Positions 58,051 through 64,000 of a stretch of 64,000 nucleotides of DNA are shown here, piece after piece (positions within the stretch are counted from its first letter, which is position 1; each line of letters begins with the position of its first letter). Both the position numbers and the translations under genes were made by a program. The notes beneath the pieces are model-generated. The model ran no database searches and was not told the origin of the DNA. It saw only the letters and a list, made by a program, of their open reading frames with translations. Where the stretch lies: assembly GCF_003024195.1 (NCBI RefSeq), contig NZ_KZ679050.1, positions 186,001 through 250,000 on the forward strand. The letters are read 5' to 3'. This stretch comes from Streptomyces dioscori. GTDB lineage: Bacteria; Actinomycetota; Actinomycetes; Streptomycetales; Streptomycetaceae.

Positions 58051-59078
58051 GCGTATCGCCTCCGTAGTTCGTTGAGGTGACTCAAGCTCTCGACGACGAG
58101 TTGCTCGTCCACGCCGAAGTCGATGAGACAGGCGATCTCCTTCACGCCCATGCCTTGGAAACGGTCGACCACCGCGGTGCAGGAGTCGGGGGTGCCCAAC
58201 AGGGCGCCTTTCACGAAGTACTTGTCGAAGGCGAACTCGATGAGCTGGTCCTGGTCGGCCTCGGACATGTCCCGTACGCCGGCCCCCGGCGCGAGGTTCT
58301 TCTTCTGCGAGTCGATGACGGTCAGGAAGGAGCGCAGATAGTCCGTGAAGGGCGGCCGGACGGTCTCCCGCACCTCCTCCAGGTCGGTGCCGATGAAGGT
58401 GTGGAGCATCAGCGTCACGGTGACGTCGTCCGGGTCGTGACCGTAGTCCTGGAGGGTCTTGTAGTAGAGGGCGAGCTTGTCCTCCAGTTCCTCGTTGGTC
58501 ATGTCGATCAGGGCGGTCAGTACGTTGCAGCCGAGGCGGCCGGCCGTCTCGAAGGTGTCCGGGCTCTTGGTGCAGGTGAGCCAGATCGGCAGCTGGGGCT
58601 GGACCGGCTGGGGGTGCAGTTCCAGTTCGACGTGGTTCCCGAGGGCGTCCTGGGCCGGGACCGGTGCGCCTTCCCAGAGTTCGCGGATGGTGTCCACGGC
58701 GTCGAAGGTGCGCTGCCTCCGGTCCTGCCAGCCGTCCGGGTTGATGGCGAAGTCCAACGGGCTGAACCCGGTGGCCAGGGCGATGCCGGCCCGCCCGTGG
58801 GACAGGTTGTCGACCACCGCCCATTCCTCGGCCACCCGGATCGGGCTGTGCAGGGGCAGGACGATGCTGCCCGCGCGGATGCCGAGGCGCTGGGTGGCGC
58901 CGGCCAGCGCGGCTCCCAGGACCGAGGGGTTGGGGTAGAGGCCGCCGAAGCGGTGGAAGTGCCGTTCGGGGGTCCAGATGGCGGTGAAGCCGTTCTCGTC
59001 GGCGTACCGGGCGGCGTCGAAGACGAACCGGTACTTGTTCTTCTCGTCTCCGGAGAAGAAGATCAGGCTGAAGTCCAT
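58047..59078 (-). CDS. Luciferase-like FMN-dependent monooxygenase (MupA/Atu3671-like)
   Basis: 343 residues of the bacterial luciferase-like TIM barrel. It opens MDFSLIFFSGDEKNKYRFVFDAARYADENGFTAIWTPERHFHRFGGLYPNPSVLGAALA, the pattern of the branch found inside and beside NRPS/PKS enzymes. IALATGFSPLDFAINPDGWQDRR and PIWLTCTKSPDTFETAGRLG bind flavin phosphate and shape the active site. It would oxidise a carrier-bound or free intermediate using FMNH2 and O2, with reduced flavin from the reductase of this operon. It starts 5 bp after the PKS stop and overlaps the condensation gene by 4 bp. Confidence 0.9.
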   Translation of the reverse strand: MDFSLIFFSGDEKNKYRFVFDAARYADENGFTAIWTPERHFHRFGGLYPNPSVLGAALAGATQRLGIRAGSIVLPLHSPIRVAEEWAVVDNLSHGRAGIALATGFSPLDFAINPDGWQDRRQRTFDAVDTIRELWEGAPVPAQDALGNHVELELHPQPVQPQLPIWLTCTKSPDTFETAGRLGCNVLTALIDMTNEELEDKLALYYKTLQDYGHDPDDVTVTLMLHTFIGTDLEEVRETVRPPFTDYLRSFLTVIDSQKKNLAPGAGVRDMSEADQDQLIEFAFDKYFVKGALLGTPDSCTAVVDRFQGMGVKEIACLIDFGVDEQLVVESLSHLNELRRRYA

Positions 59079-59083
59079 GGCTG

Positions 59084-64000
<4,917 letters not shown>

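Overview
The window is GC-rich actinobacterial DNA, almost certainly Streptomyces. It carries an SsgA-like sporulation protein, a WhiB-family regulator, a two-domain small laccase and the actinobacterial pcaV-pcaIJFHGBL order, and most genes start with ribosome-binding-site-led ATG/GTG codons with heavy G/C at third positions. From memory (not searched), the order from the SsgA-like gene to the pca operon resembles the SCO6722-SCO6697 stretch of S. coelicolor, with repeats and small changes in between.

Layout. 1-7.4 kb: endonuclease V (cut by the left edge), a secreted beta-propeller protein, an SsgA-like protein, a GPP34 protein, an ABC-F ATPase broken by a frameshift, a dimethylargininase and an acyl-ACP desaturase behind a striking operator array. 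7.5-14.3 kb: a 1183-residue helical-repeat protein, a WhiB protein, a VOC protein and a LacI regulator. 14.6-22.8 kb: small laccase, two secreted multidomain proteins (ThuA/sugar dehydrogenase and cupredoxin/Ig-like/DUF1080) and a divergent pair of DNA ligase and LigD-type polymerase. 23-31.7 kb: a DUF3048 lipoprotein, then the regulator and seven genes that take protocatechuate to succinyl-CoA and acetyl-CoA. 32-44.3 kb: an STAND-like ATPase without a DNA-binding domain, an MFS transporter plus AnmK, two DUF2510 proteins, a TetR/PAP2/DMT unit and a Tat-exported phospholipase C. 44.7-52.2 kb: an alpha-galactoside uptake and hydrolysis unit (two permeases, binding lipoprotein, GH36 enzyme, ROK regulator, Gfo/Idh oxidoreductase).

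52.2 kb to the right edge, all on the minus strand, is a tightly coupled biosynthetic operon: a modular type I PKS (KS-AT-KR-ACP, N-terminus beyond the edge), a luciferase-like FMN monooxygenase, a stand-alone condensation-domain protein with a degraded active-site motif, a KAS III-like protein with a rearranged catalytic set, a flavin reductase, an acetyltransferase, an acyl-CoA dehydrogenase-like flavoprotein and a class II DAHP synthase-like protein that has lost three of four metal ligands. I do not recognise the product. It is the best candidate here for an undescribed system.

Two kinds of non-coding structure recur. One is a dispersed repeat built on a core GCGGGGAACTGCGC, often as a ~140 bp unit with inverted ends, sitting mainly between genes and especially at convergent gene ends. 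The other is short tandem repeats (6-36 bp units) at gene ends, linkers and spacers.
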